Part shown: one piece after another, positions 51,818-61,258 of the stretch
Layout of the letters: every line of letters starts with the position of its first letter
Position numbering within the stretch: position 1 is the first letter of the stretch
Origin: Larkinella sp965227735
GTDB taxonomy: Bacteria > Bacteroidota > Bacteroidia > Cytophagales > Spirosomataceae
Assembly: GCF_965227735.1 (NCBI RefSeq)
Contig: NZ_OZ245776.1
Span: 4,464,001 to 4,528,000, forward strand
Reading direction: 5' to 3'
Length of the DNA: 64,000 nucleotides
Translations under genes and position numbers: made by a program
Notes under the pieces: model-generated
Seen by the model: the letters and a program-made list of their open reading frames with translations, nothing else
Told to the model about the DNA's origin: nothing
Databases searched by the model: none

Positions 51818-54800
51818 TTACTGTTTCATAATTTTCCGAACCGTGGTCCGGTTGCCAATCTGGATTTGCAGGAAATAGGTACCGGCAGCCTGCTGGCTCA
51901 AATCCAGTTTGGTTTGGCGTTGCCGGGTCGTCAGTTGTTTGGAAATACGACCGGTTTCGTCCGACAACTGAAGTTTCGCGGGGTCTTTTTGCAGGGGCAG
52001 GTCGATGTCGATGGTCAGGATGGTTGCGGTCGGAACCGGGAACACTTTGACGGCGGTGATGAGCGGGTCCGGCTCCAGACCCAGCACGGGCAGCACCCGT
52101 ACAATGGCCGTTCCCGTCGCCGTACCATTCCCACAACCGTTCGATACCGAAACCGCTTTGTAGGTCGTCGATTTAACCGGCGTTACCGTAATCAGATGCG
52201 GGTTGGTGCTGGTTGTGATTTGGGTCGTTTTCAGGCTGTCGGAATACGCAAATGTCCAGGGACCGTCGCCCGTCAGGGCAAAGGAAAGCGGGGTGCCTTC
52301 GTTGTCATAAATGTCTTTCGAACCCGTCAGCGTAACGGTTGGCAGTGCGCGGATGTTCAGGATGGTTGGACTGCTGCTGCCCGGCACCGGCACCTGCGGG
52401 TTGGTCGCCGTAACCCGTATCCGGTATAATCCCTGCGCCAGTGTGGTCGGAATGGGGGCCGTAATCGGGCTTTGCAGGGCACCGGTCAGAATCTCCGTTT
52501 TGTTGATAAAAGCCGTATCCGCAACGGGGGCCATCTCGACCCGGAATGTATTCCCGGCGGTGAAAGGCCCGACCGCGGTGAAAGGAACCTGAATTTGCGT
52601 ACCGACACAAATCGTGGTGACCGACAACGGGCTGGTTGTAACGGTCGGAACAACGGCATTGACCGTAAACGTTCCAACGGGCGTTCCGGCCCCGCAGGAA
52701 TTGGTGATGTTGGTTACCCGGTAAATGGTGGTCTTGCTCGTTGGCAACAGATTGATTACCTGTTGATTGGTCTCGGATTTGCCGCTGGTGCCGTCCGACA
52801 GCGTATAGCTAAACGGCGGAACGCTGGTGAATGAGATCGTCACCGGAACCGTATTGCCCAGGTTCACCGTCGTCGTGCCTTCAATTTTCGCCGTGGGGGG
52901 GGCGTTGACAATCAGTTTGATTTCGGACTTCCGGCTTTCGCAGCCATTGGCACCGGTTTGCGTCACAAAATACGAGTCTCCTTCGGGTTTGGTGGAAATG
53001 TTGGTGGTCGGTGGAACCGGTACGGTAGTCGTTACCCCGCCGTAGGGATTGGTCCACTTCAGATTCTGACCCGTCGCTTCCAGCGGTTTGGCGGTGGCAT
53101 TCTGGCAGTAAATAACCGGCGTAACAACCGTTGGTTTGGGGGTGACGTTGACGGTGTAGGTTACCGGTGCTTTCTGACTTTCACAGCCGTTGCTGGTTTG
53201 CGTGACGCTGAATGTCATTACCAGTTGTTCTTCGACGTTGGTCGTTGGTTTTGGGGCTCCTCCCAAAACAGTTCCGGTGGCATCAAACCACTTGAGGGCT
53301 TCGCCGGTGGCCGCCAAAGATTGTTCCGGCGCATCCTGGCAAACGGTTTTATTTTCTACACCCGGCAGGGCTGGCTGCGGTTTAACAACGACTTTAGCCG
53401 GAGTCCGGGGGCTTTCGCACAGATCGACCGTCTGCGTGACGTAAAACGTAAACGTTCCGGGGGTATTGGTCGTTTGGACGGGAGTTGTGCCCGTAGCAGA
53501 ACCGCCGGTTTGTGCCGTATACCACTTTAAATCCTGGCCGTTAGCGGCTAACGTGACGGATGCCGTGTTCTGGCAAACTTCAGGAAGCGTGGGGACGCCG
53601 GGAACGGCGGGAGTCGGGAAAATCTTGACTTTGATCGAACCCCGGTCACTTTCACAACCGTTGGCCCCGTTTTGACTCACATAAAAAGTGAAATCCGCCG
53701 GAGATTGTGTACTGGGAGTCGGAGCGGCAGTCAATGAAGACGGTCCCGAAGCCGTACTGTACCATTTTAACGATCCACCGGCTTCAGGCACGGCTGTTAA
53801 CGGAACCGAAGGTTCGCTTTGGCAATACCGAATGTCCTGCGTAGTTGGAACCGCCGGTTTTGCTTTGACGGTAACGACTACGTTAGCCCGCTCGCTTTCG
53901 CACCCCGCCAGAGTCTGGCTAAAGTAGTAGGTAAAAGATCCTTCCGTATTCGTCGATGGCGTAGGGGCATTCATCGAAGCCGTACCGCCCGTGGCACTGG
54001 TTCCGTACCAGTTTGCAATGCCGCCCGTGCTGAAAGAAGCCGACAGCGGAACCGACGGTGAACCCTGACAATAGCTGAGACTCGCACCCGCCGTAGGAGC
54101 TGCCGGTTGCGGTTTTACCGTTACGGGCAATGCCGCCCGCGGCCCTTCACACCCATTGATGATCTGGCTGACGTAGTACGTGGTTGTTCCGGTTGCACTC
54201 GTGGGTGGTGTTGGTCCGGTGTCTGATGCGGTTCCGCCGGTAGCCGCAGTACCATACCATTTTAAGGCACCCACCCCGGCTACGGTTGCCGTCAGGGCCG
54301 TTGTCGGCTGATTTTGACACACCGACAGGGGCGTAACACCGGGAGCGGTAGGGGTGGCGTAAACCGTTATGGCAATACTGGCCCGGTTACTTTCGCAGCC
54401 ACCCACGGTTTGACTGACGTAATACATCGTTGTTCCGGGCGTCGTCGTTGACGGAATCGGTGCCACCGCATTGGCGGTTCCCCCGGTTGCGTTCGTGCCA
54501 TACCAGTTTATGGTTCCTCCACTGCTGACCACTGCGGATAGCTGTGTGGCCACGATTCCCTGGCAATAGCTAAAGGAGGTTGCAACGGCTGGCGCAGCGG
54601 GTTTGGGGGTAACGGTTACGGCAATGGCGGCTCGTGGCCCTTCACAGCCGTTGACGGTTTGACTGACGTAATAATTGGTGGTACCGGCCGTAGTTGTCGT
54701 TGGTATGGTGGCAACGCCCGAAGCGGTCCCACCGGTTTGATTGGTTCCGTACCAGTTCAACGTGCCACCAGAGCTGGGTGTCGCAACCAAACCAGCAGCC

Positions 54801-56212
54801 GTAATGTCCTGGCAATAAGCGGGAGGTGTAGTGGTTCCAGGGGCGGCTGGCACACTTTTGACCGTTACAACCAGCGCAGCTCGTGGTCCTTCACAGCCGC
54901 TGACGGTTTGGCTGACGTAATACGTTGTTGTTCCTGTTGCGCTCGTGGGTGGTGTTGGTGCGGTATCAGAAGCGGTCCCGCCGGTTTGGCTGGTGCCATA
55001 CCAATTTAGCGTTCCTCCATTGGATGGAGTTGCCGTTAATGCGGATGAAGGAGCAGTCTGGCAAAAACTGAGGGCACTGACACCGGGAGCGGCTGGTGCG
55101 GCTTTAATGGTAACGGCAATCACCGCACGGTCGCTTTCGCAACCGCCAGCGGTTTTCTGGCTAACGTAATAATTGGTGGTACCGGCGGCTGTGGTTAAAG
55201 GCGTTGGAACCGTAGTTGACCCAACTCCTCCTGTTGCATTGGTTCCATACCAACTCAGCGTGTTACTGCCACTTGGGGTAGCGGATAAAGCAGGAACCGG
55301 CGTACCGAGACAAACCGAAAGCGGAGTGACGACGGTTGGAGGTGCCGGTTTGGCCGTAACGGTGACCACAATGCCGGTTCGGGGACCTTCGCAGGTTCCG
55401 ATGGACTGGCTGACGTAATAGGTAACGGTGCCAACGGCATCCGTCGACGGTGTCGGAGCAATGGAAGAAGCGGTTCCGCCGGTTTGACTGGTGCCGTACC
55501 AATTCAGCGTGGCACCGCCGGTTGCCGTCGCACTTAGTGGAGACGCGGGAGAACTCTGGCAATAAACCGGTGCGGCTCCGGTGGTCGGAGCGGCTGGAAC
55601 ACCACTAACCGTAACGGTAATATCTCCCCGTGGTCCCTCGCAACCGTTGATTGTTTGGCTCACATAATAGGTGGTCGTTCCAGCGGAAGCCGCAGAAGGC
55701 GTGGGTGCCGTTGGTGTAGAACTTCCTCCGGAGGCACTGGTTCCCCACCATCTCAGGGTGGCGCCTGCGCTGGCTGTAGCAGTCAGAGAGGCTGGTGTTG
55801 TGCCTACGCAATAGGCAATGTCGGCTGTCCCCGGCGCAGCCGGTATGGCAGTAATAGTTAAGGGGGTGGCACTGACGCTTCCGTTAACCGCCGGGCTGGT
55901 CGATACCACCCGAACGCGGTAACCGGTTCCATTGGCACTGGCAGGAATGGTACCGGTCAGGGGGCTTGTGGTGCCGGTTCCGATGTCGGTAAAGGTAGTG
56001 CCTGTTGAAGGGGCATACTGAACTTTAAATTGATTCCCGGTAGCGAAAGTCCCCGAGGCAGTGGAGGTCGTAAAAGGAACGGAAATGGTTCCTCCGGCGC
56101 ATACCGCCGACACCGACACGGCTCCCGTTGTAATCGTCTGGGCTGATGCCCTCCCAAAAATTCCTAAAACCACAACCAGCAGAAGCCAATACAGACGTAA
56201 TGATTTATTCAT
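51818..56212 (-). CDS. Large T9SS-exported adhesin with twelve Ig-like repeats
   Basis: 1464 aa. Signal peptide SLRLYWLLLVVVLGIFGRASAQ. Residues about 25-115 form an N-terminal beta domain. Twelve about 85-residue Ig-like repeats follow to about residue 1105; each has a Cys near the start (YCQ), an LNWYGT strand, a P(T)PST turn, a YYVSQ strand and a GCEGPR end, so one disulfide per repeat is likely. Two further beta domains (FTAGNTFRVEM and others) precede a T9SS type A sorting tail (VFPVPTATIL, GTYFLQIQIG, KIMKQ). Surface-located; probably adhesion or matrix. Sequence is Thr/Pro/Gly-rich. Its C-terminal domain has Val in FPVPTA where PNP is usual. Confidence 0.86.
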   Translation of the reverse strand: MNKSLRLYWLLLVVVLGIFGRASAQTITTGAVSVSAVCAGGTISVPFTTSTASGTFATGNQFKVQYAPSTGTTFTDIGTGTTSPLTGTIPASANGTGYRVRVVSTSPAVNGSVSATPLTITAIPAAPGTADIAYCVGTTPASLTATASAGATLRWWGTSASGGSSTPTAPTPSAASAGTTTYYVSQTINGCEGPRGDITVTVSGVPAAPTTGAAPVYCQSSPASPLSATATGGATLNWYGTSQTGGTASSIAPTPSTDAVGTVTYYVSQSIGTCEGPRTGIVVTVTAKPAPPTVVTPLSVCLGTPVPALSATPSGSNTLSWYGTNATGGVGSTTVPTPLTTAAGTTNYYVSQKTAGGCESDRAVIAVTIKAAPAAPGVSALSFCQTAPSSALTATPSNGGTLNWYGTSQTGGTASDTAPTPPTSATGTTTYYVSQTVSGCEGPRAALVVTVKSVPAAPGTTTPPAYCQDITAAGLVATPSSGGTLNWYGTNQTGGTASGVATIPTTTTAGTTNYYVSQTVNGCEGPRAAIAVTVTPKPAAPAVATSFSYCQGIVATQLSAVVSSGGTINWYGTNATGGTANAVAPIPSTTTPGTTMYYVSQTVGGCESNRASIAITVYATPTAPGVTPLSVCQNQPTTALTATVAGVGALKWYGTAATGGTASDTGPTPPTSATGTTTYYVSQIINGCEGPRAALPVTVKPQPAAPTAGASLSYCQGSPSVPLSASFSTGGIANWYGTSATGGTASMNAPTPSTNTEGSFTYYFSQTLAGCESERANVVVTVKAKPAVPTTQDIRYCQSEPSVPLTAVPEAGGSLKWYSTASGPSSLTAAPTPSTQSPADFTFYVSQNGANGCESDRGSIKVKIFPTPAVPGVPTLPEVCQNTASVTLAANGQDLKWYTAQTGGSATGTTPVQTTNTPGTFTFYVTQTVDLCESPRTPAKVVVKPQPALPGVENKTVCQDAPEQSLAATGEALKWFDATGTVLGGAPKPTTNVEEQLVMTFSVTQTSNGCESQKAPVTYTVNVTPKPTVVTPVIYCQNATAKPLEATGQNLKWTNPYGGVTTTVPVPPTTNISTKPEGDSYFVTQTGANGCESRKSEIKLIVNAPPTAKIEGTTTVNLGNTVPVTISFTSVPPFSYTLSDGTSGKSETNQQVINLLPTSKTTIYRVTNITNSCGAGTPVGTFTVNAVVPTVTTSPLSVTTICVGTQIQVPFTAVGPFTAGNTFRVEMAPVADTAFINKTEILTGALQSPITAPIPTTLAQGLYRIRVTATNPQVPVPGSSSPTILNIRALPTVTLTGSKDIYDNEGTPLSFALTGDGPWTFAYSDSLKTTQITTSTNPHLITVTPVKSTTYKAVSVSNGCGNGTATGTAIVRVLPVLGLEPDPLITAVKVFPVPTATILTIDIDLPLQKDPAKLQLSDETGRISKQLTTRQRQTKLDLSQQAAGTYFLQIQIGNRTTVRKIMKQ
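52890..55845 (-). repeat. Twelve about 255-bp tandem coding repeats in the adhesin
   Basis: Repeat copies share LNWYGT(S/N)xTGGTAS, TYYVSQxxxGCEGPR and the inter-repeat AAP linker. Copies 4, 5 and 7 are especially close in DNA; copies 9-12 have drifted (YFVTQ, FSVTQ). Confidence 0.85.
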
Positions 56213-56284
56213 ACGGAACCAGATTAAGAAGAGGAGAAGTCTTTTAACTTCGTATTATTCAGAATATTTACCCAAAAATACAAA

Positions 56285-59200
56285 TTACATCGACTGATAA
56301 ATAATCTCGTGAATTTGTCGGCGAATTTTTTGGGTATTGATCAGGGTATTACCTGCGCTGGGGTTGACGCGATTGGATAGAAAAATGAAGACAAGGTCGT
56401 AGTCGGGGTCTACCCAGACCACATTTCCGGTAAAGCCCGTATGGCCGAAAGAGCGGGGCGATACCTGCGTGGCATGATACACACTGTTGCCGTCGACTTC
56501 GGGTTTATCCCACCCCAGCACGCGGTGGCTGCGGTCGCTTTGCGTTTTGACAAAAAGCGGTACGGTGCCGGGCATCAAATACCGTTTTCCTCCATAATTT
56601 CCCCGTTGCAGGTTCATTTGCAGGATTTTGGCAATATCGTTGGCATCGCCGAAGAGACCGGCATGGCCCGATAAACCGCCCTGCAAAGCCGCCAACTGGT
56701 CGTGAACCGTGCCTTGCAACAGGGAGTTGCGGAAATACGTATCCTGCTCGGTGGGTGCAATCCGGCAGTTCGGGTGGCACTGGAGCGGATTGAAACAAAG
56801 CGTTGAAATGCCCAGGGGTTTGTATAGGTTTAAATCCAAAAACCCATCCAGCGGTTGTTGGGCCACCCGCTCGACCAGCTTTTGCAGGATCACAAAACTC
56901 AAATCACTGTAAACATAATTGTACCGGCCGGCTTCATCAACGCGGTTGGTCAGGGGCGTCCGAACAATCCACTGCCAGATCGAATCGCGCAGGGCCGGGG
57001 GCGCAAACAGATTCGGACCCACCTGCAACGAATAGAGCGTGTCGCGGGTGGAACGGAAACTCGACATGCCCGGCGCTTTCGACCGTTCGATGGCCCGCGA
57101 CAAACCCGCCGGTAAACCGGTCTGGTGCAGCAACACGTCGCTGACGGTCATGTTGCGTTTGCTGTTGTTCTGAAATTCGGGCAGATAATACGCTACTTTC
57201 TGGTTCAGGTCGATGGCTCCGCGTTCGTTCAGCAGCATCACCGCCTGGAGGGTTGCCAGCACCTTTGTGAGCGAAGCCAGATCATATAACGTTTCGTCGG
57301 TTACGCGCTCGGCATTGTTGTAGGCCAGCGTACCGAAGCTTTTATCAAAAACCACCTTGCCTTTCCGCGCCACCAGCACCTGGCAGCCGGGGAAGGCCCG
57401 GTCGCGGATGGCTTTCTGAACGACGGTTTCAATGTGCCGCAACTGCCCGGAGCGCATTCCGACGCTTTCGGGCAGGCTGTAGGCCAGCCGTTGGCTGGGT
57501 GCGGTCAGCAGTCCGTTGCCGATGCGCCATTCGCCGATGGTGACCGGCATCACGCCTTTGGCCGGAACCGCCCCAAAAATAATCTGGGGAACCACGCGCT
57601 GCATTTCTTCGCCGTCTTCATACGCACACAAAACCGCATCGGCTTCTGTTCCGATAAACGGGCGAAGGGCATAGGCTGGCCCGAAGGCGCAAACCACCAC
57701 CCGAACGCCTTTTTGTTTCAACCGGCTAATCAGATTCAGGGACGCGTTGGTGACGCCGTAGCTCCACTTGGCCGACGGACTCATCCGGTGGAAACTGACT
57801 ACCACCAGATTGGCATCGCCCACCTGCGTCAGCATTTCTTCAACGTTGTGGTCACCCGACGGTTTTTCGCCGTAGGTAATCTGCTTGAAAGGGGCATACC
57901 GTCCCAACATTTTCTGGAACGCGTTGCCATAGTCCGTGCCGATCGAGATCGACGCCATCCGCAGCGTATCGAGCGAATGAACCGGCAGGACGTTGTTCGT
58001 ATTTTTGACCAGTGTAACGGCTTGTTCGCAAAGTTCCTGTTTGAGCAACTGCGCTTCCGACGAATTCAGGTCGCGGCTGAGGTTTTCGAGTTGGATGGGC
58101 TGGTATTTGTTCAAACCCGTCCAGTATTTGGCGCGTAGAATTTTCTTGACCTTTTCGTCAATCAATTCCTGCGAAATCCGCCCTTTTTCAACCGCTTCCG
58201 CGATTTTGTGAACGGCATCGGGAACATTCTCCGGGTAAAGTAACACGTCATTCCCCGCCATCAACGCCCGCAGGTTGATTTCTTCGGCAGGGAGTTTGCC
58301 GATACCGCCCATGTTGAGGGCATCCGTGAAGACCAGACCCCGGAAGCCTAACTCTTTCTTCAGGAGGTCGGTAACAATTTTTTCGGATAAAGTAGCCGCC
58401 AGCCGGGGGGTGTTATCGACCACCGGAACGTGCAGGTGGCCCGTCACAACGCCCATCAGACTATCCGCAATCAGTTTGCGGAACGGATACAGATCAATGT
58501 CATTTAATTGCGTAACGGAGCGGTTAATGGTCGGAAGCGTGAGGTGAGAGTCGCTGCTGGCGTCGCCGTGGCCGGGAAAATGCTTGGCGGTAGCAATCAC
58601 GTGGGTATGTTGCAGCCCTTTCATGTATGCCGACGCTTTCAGGGCGACGTTTTCCCGCGATTCGCCAAACGAGCGGTTGCCGATGACCGGATTCGATGGG
58701 TTGCTGTTGATGTCGGAAACGGGAGCAAAGTTGATGTGAATGCCCAGCCGCTTGCACTGGCGACCAATTTCGGCGCCCATACGGTAGATCACCGATGTAT
58801 CATAAATCGCCCCCAGCGTCATTTGTTTGGGGAAATCCATCGTGCTGTCGAGCCGCATGCCGAGACCCCATTCGCCGTCGATGCCGATGAGAAGCGGGAT
58901 GTTGGCGGCTGACTGATAGCGATTGGTTAAAACCGCCTGGCGGTACGGACCACCCTGAAAGAAAATCAGCCCGCCAATGTTATAGTGACGGACCAGCGTT
59001 TCGATGTATTGATAATGGGCTTCGTCCCGGTTCGAGAACGTCGCTACCATGAAGAATTGCCCGATTTTCTGCTCCTGGGTCATGCTCCGGAACACACTGT
59101 CGACCCACCGCGTCTGCTGCGGGGCAGAACCCCACACCTCCACCGGATGCGCATGGACTTTATGATGCCAGACTTCGGCTTTCGCGACGCGTGCCGGGGC

Positions 59201-59365
59201 TTTCTTCGAAAAAGAAGCCAGCAGATCCGTGGATGAGAAGGCATACCGCCAGCCTGATCCGTGCCACACAGGCCGGGTCGATCCGGAACGGTCCCATCCA
59301 AAAGCTGTCAAAAAACCGGCCAACAACAAAGCCAACACTACCCGAGAGACAACTTTAGTACGCAT
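56285..59365 (-). CDS. Beta-N-acetylhexosaminidase (GH3) fused to class C beta-lactamase-like serine hydrolase
   Basis: 1026 aa. N-terminal signal peptide/anchor (VVLALLLAGFLTAF). Residues about 75-410 are GH3 NagZ-like: KHFPGHGDASSDSH and the nucleophile Asp in VFTDALNMGG. About 440-625 is the GH3 C-terminal domain. Residues about 640-1020 form a beta-lactamase/penicillin-binding-like domain with SxxK (Ser in ASLTKV), a YSD second motif and HTG (FGHTGFTG). Such fusions are known in Bacteroidota and are thought to act on peptidoglycan muropeptides or related amides in the periplasm. The three domains would let one protein cleave glycan and hydrolyse peptide or ester. Stands alone; stop at 56285 is 73 bp from the adhesin start. 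Confidence 0.87.
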   Translation of the reverse strand: MRTKVVSRVVLALLLAGFLTAFGWDRSGSTRPVWHGSGWRYAFSSTDLLASFSKKAPARVAKAEVWHHKVHAHPVEVWGSAPQQTRWVDSVFRSMTQEQKIGQFFMVATFSNRDEAHYQYIETLVRHYNIGGLIFFQGGPYRQAVLTNRYQSAANIPLLIGIDGEWGLGMRLDSTMDFPKQMTLGAIYDTSVIYRMGAEIGRQCKRLGIHINFAPVSDINSNPSNPVIGNRSFGESRENVALKASAYMKGLQHTHVIATAKHFPGHGDASSDSHLTLPTINRSVTQLNDIDLYPFRKLIADSLMGVVTGHLHVPVVDNTPRLAATLSEKIVTDLLKKELGFRGLVFTDALNMGGIGKLPAEEINLRALMAGNDVLLYPENVPDAVHKIAEAVEKGRISQELIDEKVKKILRAKYWTGLNKYQPIQLENLSRDLNSSEAQLLKQELCEQAVTLVKNTNNVLPVHSLDTLRMASISIGTDYGNAFQKMLGRYAPFKQITYGEKPSGDHNVEEMLTQVGDANLVVVSFHRMSPSAKWSYGVTNASLNLISRLKQKGVRVVVCAFGPAYALRPFIGTEADAVLCAYEDGEEMQRVVPQIIFGAVPAKGVMPVTIGEWRIGNGLLTAPSQRLAYSLPESVGMRSGQLRHIETVVQKAIRDRAFPGCQVLVARKGKVVFDKSFGTLAYNNAERVTDETLYDLASLTKVLATLQAVMLLNERGAIDLNQKVAYYLPEFQNNSKRNMTVSDVLLHQTGLPAGLSRAIERSKAPGMSSFRSTRDTLYSLQVGPNLFAPPALRDSIWQWIVRTPLTNRVDEAGRYNYVYSDLSFVILQKLVERVAQQPLDGFLDLNLYKPLGISTLCFNPLQCHPNCRIAPTEQDTYFRNSLLQGTVHDQLAALQGGLSGHAGLFGDANDIAKILQMNLQRGNYGGKRYLMPGTVPLFVKTQSDRSHRVLGWDKPEVDGNSVYHATQVSPRSFGHTGFTGNVVWVDPDYDLVFIFLSNRVNPSAGNTLINTQKIRRQIHEIIYQSM

Positions 59366-59602
59366 TTTGGTTAAGAAATACAGTTACGTCAGGTTGTACA
59401 GTTTATTCCATTCAAACGATAAAGTTAAGTAATTAACGAAAAGATGCCTAATAAAAACGCGTAACCCCCCGCCTATTTGTTCAAAAAACGACGGTTTTTA
59501 GGAAAATATTTTTGCCGGAAATGGTGCGATTCCCGGTCGGGAGGAGCGATTTTGTCCGTTAACGACTCCAGTTTAACCGGCAATTCCTGTGCCACAAAAA
59601 AA

Positions 59603-59635
59603 AGCGGTGCCACGACCCGAAGTCGTGGCACCGCT
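59603..59635 (-). terminator. Intrinsic terminator downstream of a small secreted-protein gene
   Basis: A perfect 14-bp stem (59603-59616 with 59622-59635, loop CCGAA) is followed on the minus strand by eight T. It is 30 bp past the stop at 59665. The rest of the 59366-59664 gap shows no gene. Confidence 0.9.
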
Positions 59636-59664
59636 AACCCTTGAGGAAGGTATTCTATGCTGGC

Positions 59665-59892
59665 CTAAAGAAATTTATTCCGTATTGCAACCCACGTTTG
59701 TAGAACGGAAGGGGCAGCCACCTTGACGCAATTCGTAAAGGTACGCTTATCGGTAACCGTTGTCGTTTTGCAGACAACCGGTTTGTACTGCTTCGCCTTG
59801 CGGTGAGCAGAGAACAGGTTGTGCGGATGACCCATGGCTGAAACATTCAGGCTGGCACCAATCAACAGGAAAAAAATTACCAAAGTTTTCAT
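59665..59892 (-). CDS. Small secreted protein, function unknown
   Basis: 75 aa from ATG at 59892 (a GTG three codons upstream is possible). Signal peptide MKTLVIFFLLIGASLNVSA, then a basic 56-residue mature part with His and Lys (MGHPHNLFSAHRKAKQYK) and a Cys pair (VVCKTTTVTDKRTFTNC) that could form a disulfide loop. No family recognised. A strong terminator follows, so it is probably transcribed alone. Confidence 0.68.
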   Translation of the reverse strand: MKTLVIFFLLIGASLNVSAMGHPHNLFSAHRKAKQYKPVVCKTTTVTDKRTFTNCVKVAAPSVLQTWVAIRNKFL

Positions 59893-60214
59893 ACTCTTCA
59901 CGGGCTTGCCCCTTGTTAAGTTCTTTACAAAGATATGGGTTTTCTATTGTACCTTGCAATACATAGTACCTTGTTTTTCTAAAATAATTTGTAAACGGTA
60001 CTATTTCTTGATGAACGGTATTGACTTGCCAAACCTGGTGCAACCAATTTACTTTGAGACGTGCGTTCCCCTAAAAGGTAACCAAAGATAGACAGTCTTT
60101 TTCCCATCTTTCCAGTAAAAATAGGTGAACTGCTCAAAACAACCGATCAACCACCTGAAAGAAAGGACGAAATTTCGTCGGCGTCCGACAAATCACCTGA
60201 TCCGTGGAGTGAAA
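59893..60214. other. Intergenic region, 322 bp, no gene seen
   Basis: AT-rich sequence between two minus-strand genes. It must hold the promoter of the small secreted protein, but no confident -33/-7 pair was fixed. Short frames here lack signal sequences or known families. Confidence 0.4.
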
Positions 60215-61069
60215 TCAGGGAATGACAATCCGCTTCACCGCTCCATCATCGTTTTGGGTGACGTTGACAAAGAAAACGCCTTTGGCTTTTTTGTCCACAT
60301 CGATCTGTCCGGAGTAGCTTCCCGAAAAGTCTTTCACATCCTTCTTCGCCACTTCTTTACCATCGGCCGTTGTCACCCGGATGCGGATGTCTCCCTTCGA
60401 CGGGGCCGTGAAACGAACGTTCAACTGGTTGGTTTCCGGATTGTTGGGGAACACCTGCAAATTGCGGATGGTCGGTGCTTTCACATCGTCGTCGAGCGAC
60501 CAGCTCCAACTGCGGAACGAGTCTTCCATGCGTTCTGCGAAATTTTCCGGCCACCGGAATTCAAACCGTTTCAGCCGGTCGACCAGCGAGTCGGAATCGA
60601 AGCGGTACCGGTTTTGTAGTTTTCCATCTTTGTAATACCGGAATTCGCTCGGTCCGTGGGACGAATTTGGGCCGGTGACGCGATTGGGCCGCCGGGCCGT
60701 GAGGTCGCGTTCGCGCTGTGCACGGTTCGTAATCCGGTCGGAGTTGCGGTTTTGACGATGCTGTGAATCGCTGTTGTCGTCAATCACAATCGTGATCTGT
60801 CCTTTGTTGTTGCCCCGTTTGGTGCGGATCGAGTCGACCAGCCGGTTGACCAGCGCATCCCGCTCATCGTCTTTCAGGCCGTCCAGGCGGTAGGTGCGCT
60901 CCAGTTCGCGGACTTCTCCGGCGTTGGTGCGCTCAATAATTTTTACGTTGACGCTGTTTTTATCAGCATCCGTTTTCGTGTCGGATTGGGCCAGCACCGA
61001 GGCCGAATAACCGCAAACCAGCAAAGCAGCCAGGATGAAGCGGTAGCGGATAACAGATGGAATATACAT
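60215..61069 (-). CDS. T9SS type A-sorted protein with coiled charged middle, function unknown
   Basis: 284 aa. Signal peptide FILAALLVCGYSASVLAQ. The middle (residues 30-190) is highly charged (DDERDALVNRLVDSIRTKRG, RTQRERDLTARRPNR), likely disordered or helical. The C-terminal 80 residues are a T9SS type A sorting domain (LQVFPNNPETNQLNVRF, GVFFVNVTQNDDGAVKRIVIP). Divergent from the histidine kinase gene (61259); the two-component system may control it, which is inference. Confidence 0.78.
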   Translation of the reverse strand: MYIPSVIRYRFILAALLVCGYSASVLAQSDTKTDADKNSVNVKIIERTNAGEVRELERTYRLDGLKDDERDALVNRLVDSIRTKRGNNKGQITIVIDDNSDSQHRQNRNSDRITNRAQRERDLTARRPNRVTGPNSSHGPSEFRYYKDGKLQNRYRFDSDSLVDRLKRFEFRWPENFAERMEDSFRSWSWSLDDDVKAPTIRNLQVFPNNPETNQLNVRFTAPSKGDIRIRVTTADGKEVAKKDVKDFSGSYSGQIDVDKKAKGVFFVNVTQNDDGAVKRIVIP

Positions 61070-61258
61070 GGTACGTTATTCGTTTTTACGGTCAGAAAAC
61101 ACGGCAAACCTAGGTCAAATCGAATTGTTTCGCTGTTAAAGTTTGTTAAATCAACAGGGCCGGTTTCGCCGGTGGCCCACTGGTTTCGTAATTTTAGGTG
61201 GGTTAACCAGTTAATAGATGCGAGGGAAACCGAAAATGTTGCACAGGAGGAATAAAAA

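Noticed and set aside
52890..55845. Regularly spaced similar segments resembling a repeat array
   Set aside because: They are in-frame Ig-like protein repeats without constant short repeats and unique spacers.
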